DNA from: Ophiura sarsii
Taxonomy: Eukaryota > Echinodermata > Ophiuroidea > Amphilepidida > Ophiuridae
DNA: 64,000 nt
NCBI GenBank assembly: GCA_035610835.1
Contig: CM069455.1
Span: 42,896,928-42,960,927 of the forward strand
Reading direction: 5' to 3'
Below, in pieces: positions 61,270 to 64,000 of this stretch (the first letter of the stretch is position 1; the number at the start of each line of letters is the position of its first letter). The notes beneath the pieces were generated by a model, which was not told the origin of the DNA, ran no database searches, and saw only the letters and a list, made by a program, of their open reading frames with translations. Made by a program: the position numbers and the translations under genes.

Positions 61270-61560
61270 CATTACACATAATGGGACATAACCCCTATAC
61301 CTAGAAGTGCTAACTGCTAAAAATGAAATGTATGGCATCCCTAAAACCAGACGAACAATTTGAGATATTTAACAAATATTTCAAAAATGGAAAACAACTC
61401 AATGTTTCAAAAATGGAAAACAACTCAATGTTTCTTCAGATTTTAAAATGCTAAAAAAAGTTGTTTCCAAGAATATAGCAAAAAAGTTCACTAAATATTG
61501 TGCGATAACAACATCCAAAACTGCTATGTGATGTGGGAAACTCACTCAGGCTGCTGTTGG
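61270..61560. other. Non-coding spacer
   Basis: No feature except a direct repeat of TGTTTCAAAAATGGAAAACAAC at 61382-61430. Confidence 0.4.
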
Positions 61561-62021
61561 CAAGGGCGCAGATCCAATCTTGAAAGTGGGGGGGGGACAT
61601 AGTGAATTATTTATAATGATGAAATTGTAAAGTGTACCGTGAGCATGTCAGCGCGAAGCCTTTGACGGGTGGGGTCTAGGGGCAAAGTTCTGACAGTGGT
61701 CATGGGACTTTGCCCCCTGAATCTCGTGGTTTTTTGACATTTGATGCGTGTCAGAAGTGCATTCTTGGCCTATATTGGTGTTGATCGTAATAGAAAATTC
61801 TTATTGATAAATTAAGAAGCTTTCCTTTTTGAAACATTTCCACCCCCTGGAAGCTCTTGGTTTTTTTGGACATTTTATGTGTGTCAGAAGTGCATTGCTG
61901 GCATTATCGTAACACACTAGTGCCGCGATTATAAAGCGTAATGACCTTCGCCATGCCATTGTAAGGAATCGTGCGCGTAAAGCAAGCGGAGACGACCGGA
62001 TAATTTCCAAATCTAGAAGCA

Positions 62022-62141
62022 ATGCAATTAAAATCAAATTGTGAAATGGACCCGTGTAGTAAGAACAATCACGATATGATACATACAGGAGACAAACCAC
62101 ATAAATGTCAATATTGTGACAAGTTCTTCAGCCAGGCTTAA
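62022..62141 (+). pseudogene. C2H2 zinc-finger fragment 1 inside hAT element
   Basis: The frame reads MQLKSNCEMDPCSKNNHDMI then HTGDKPHKCQYCDKFFSQA and stops. H-T-G-D-K-P-H-K-C is the usual C2H2 linker plus the first Cys of a finger, C-x2-C-x3-F follows; the remaining His pair is lost. Confidence 0.65.
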
Positions 62142-62288
62142 TGATTCGGCATACAGGGTGTATGCTAATTTTCCTACTTCAAAGTCTCAAAACTATCAAA
62201 TCGAATGTTTCAAAAGACACAACTCTCATGAATTCTAGTGTTCATAAAGAATCCCAAAGTATGAGAGTTGGACGAAAGCCCATGAAAG

Positions 62289-62408
62289 ATGCATCGAAGC
62301 AAAAGAAATGAAAGGATCCATACCAAGGAGAAACCATACCAATGTCAATTTTGTAATAAGACTTTTTCACAGATTGGTCACAAGACTAATAACAAACTTC
62401 GAATCTAG
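62289..62408 (+). pseudogene. C2H2 zinc-finger fragment 2 inside hAT element
   Basis: The frame reads MHRSKRNERIHTKEKPYQCQ then FCNKTFSQIGHKTNNKLRI and stops. It has the H-T-K-E-K-P-Y-x-C linker, C-x2-C-x3-F, then loses the spacing of the final His pair. A mariner-like end sequence (CATACAGGGTGTATGC) lies between the two fingers at 62149-62170. Confidence 0.7.
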
Positions 62409-62829
62409 GTTTTCAAATGAAGATCCTCCAAACGACGAGGCTATTGAAAAACACAATTTGCTCATGCTGTTACGGCATAATGCCAAAAATAGCCAAAAAT
62501 CATGACGCCAAGACGGCCAATTGGGCGTGGTGTAAATAACGGCATTAGTAACACAGATTGAAAGTTTTCTCAGTAAAATCAGCCCGTAGGCTAATGTGTA
62601 CGCTTGTTGAAGGTTTTGGCCAAAACTTATGCTCGTGGTGCATAATTCCTTTATCATGAAGCAATGTAGTGCTGTTGCCATTTTTTCACTAGATCGCCAA
62701 CCTTGATTGATGTATCACCACAAAAAGTGGGGGGGGGGGGGACATTTGATATTGTGTCCCCCACCCTTCAGGAAGTGGGGGGGGGGGGCTGGCTCCCCCC
62801 CCCCGGATCTGCGCCCTTGGCTGTTGGTC

Positions 62830-64000
62830 ATCTGTATTATCTGTGGTGTTTTTTTCTGCTAGCTCATTGGAGACCAGACGGCTCTCGTGGTATGTCATGT
62901 TATGACCAGAAGTGGAAGTTAGTCAATCACATCTGTGCCATGCTGTCAAAGAACATTTCAGTGGGAACTGTTATAACATCGGTATCGGTTGCAAGGTTTG
63001 TGAGTCTGTAATGAAGAAGAAGTACATTTGATGGTTTAGAATAGGCACAATAATTGTAATTACAGCGCTTGGTACTTTAGTCACTTTTGTCCCACCGTGT
63101 TGTTAAGTCGGTACTTCTTGTAGAAATAACTTTTATGATCTGTTAGCCAGTCAGGTTCGATAATTAATATATAATCATGATCCTTCCTACATGCGTATGG
63201 TTGTATACTGATAATTAATTGCCATATTTAACTAAGAACCCTCTTGCCGCCCCCCCTCTCCCTCTCTCTCTCTTCACCCTTTAGTGATCTTTATGATCTG
63301 TAAACCAATTGTGTTATTGTATGATGATACCTAGACGCCTGAGTGTATGTTGTTAATCACATTATACCTTCTTCTTAATTAAACATGGCAAACTGTAAGA
63401 TGCGCATGTAAAATTCATATTTTTTGCCAGTTAACCCATGCTGAATATTTGAGAGTGTCATCTTTTTTTGATTTGTTTTAAAAAGATTGTCCAAGCACAA
63501 AAATAGGTTGTGTTAAAAGTTAAGGATGGGTGATGACCTGCACTTGTTTGAAGTCACAGCTCCTTCGTACGTTATATTGACTAGATCAATGATATCTTTA
63601 CTGCTCCGAGCATCATTGATGCTCCTCTGGTGTTGTCAGTAATGACCTTTCCTTTTGAGCAGGACGGTATGTTTCTTCTTATAATGTAATTGATTGCTGT
63701 AAATGTGGCTTGTTCAACCATTAATTGTCTCTCCAAAGCGTTGGGTTAATACCTCTCGTTGATTAAAAAAAACCATTGTGATCTGTAAACCACATGTCAT
63801 TGTCATACACATGTTGTAATCCATGAAGTCCTTTCCCGTGCACTTGTGGTAGTTGATGAAATCTTTTCTTGCGCACTTGTCAACTCGACTATTCTTCGAC
63901 ATGCATTATTTGCCTGTTTTTCTTCACCTTTGCAAATCTCCCTCGCCTGCAACAATATGAAACATTTTGAATTCTCTTGTTTTCTATTGTTTTACGGCCA
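62830..64000. other. Non-coding stretch to window end
   Basis: No supportable gene. A CT-rich microsatellite (CCCTCTCCCTCTCTCTCTC) lies at 63254-63272. Minus frames at 63714-63902 show ARKDFINYHKCTGKDFMDYN, a small local repeat only. Confidence 0.45.

Larger units (their letters stand above)
61561..62819. mobile_element. hAT-type element with 8-bp duplication, carrying zinc-finger sequence
   Basis: CAAGGGCGCAGATCC begins the element and GGATCTGCGCCCTTG ends it. GCTGTTGG flanks both ends exactly (61553-61560, 62820-62827). G-rich runs occur near both ends. The interior carries two C2H2-finger-like frames on the plus strand, at 62022-62141 and 62289-62408, which look like captured gene sequence. 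Confidence 0.85.

Overview
The window is AT-rich eukaryotic DNA with introns and dense repeats. I see no bacterial operon, no phage and no CRISPR. Donor/acceptor splice pairs, 8-bp (hAT), TA (Tc1/mariner) and TTAA (piggyBac) target duplications, and the protein families present (piggyBac, KDZ, Kolobok-like, Tc1, DUF7869, BEN, SGNH, KMT5A-like SET, a PRDM9-type KRAB box) suggest a marine invertebrate, most likely a deuterostome such as an echinoderm, hemichordate or lancelet. The species call is inference.

Layout. 1-9 kb: non-coding DNA with two hAT-type elements bounded by perfect 8-bp duplications (741-2171, 7423-7907), a short TTAA element, one plausible plus-strand terminal exon (2822-2987) and a 138-bp tandem repeat. 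9.4-12.4 kb: a minus-strand array of 507-bp units, each holding a small first exon plus a KRAB-like exon, interrupted by a KDZ transposase fragment. 12.3-19.2 kb: fragments of transposon-type genes (zinc ribbon, piggyBac, Kolobok-like). 19.2-29.9 kb: two collinear paralogous blocks with SGNH-hydrolase fragments, split by foldback elements and by an apparently intact Tc1 transposon (23092-24710). 28-37.5 kb: several duplicated exon families, including a five-copy SET-domain (KMT5A-like) array and a second KDZ fragment. 37.5-45.5 kb: kelch-like exon, fragments of a DDE-like family with an IDNCC motif, a 54-bp coding tandem repeat, a kinase-like fragment and an HTH (GRPR) segment. 45.8-50 kb: scrambled piggyBac pieces. 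51.7-55.6 kb: DUF3987-like, DUF7869, BEN and tyrosine-recombinase exons and an eight-copy 207-bp exon array. 55.5-58.5 kb: a mariner-type element and a tandem duplication whose second copy contains a MITE absent from the first. 59-60.6 kb: tandem DUF7869 exons, a SWIM finger and a PHD finger. 60.7-62.8 kb: a MITE and a hAT element carrying C2H2 zinc-finger sequence. The rest is empty of recognisable genes.

How it fits together: apart from the Tc1 transposase I see no complete intact gene. Nearly all coding-like sequence is on the minus strand and belongs to mobile-element families or to families that are often multicopy. The dominant process is tandem duplication of short segments containing a single exon with its splice sites: at least eight unrelated families show it here. 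Pieces of a PRDM9-like domain set (KRAB box, SET domain, C2H2 fingers) occur in separate places, but nothing in the sequence joins them into one gene.
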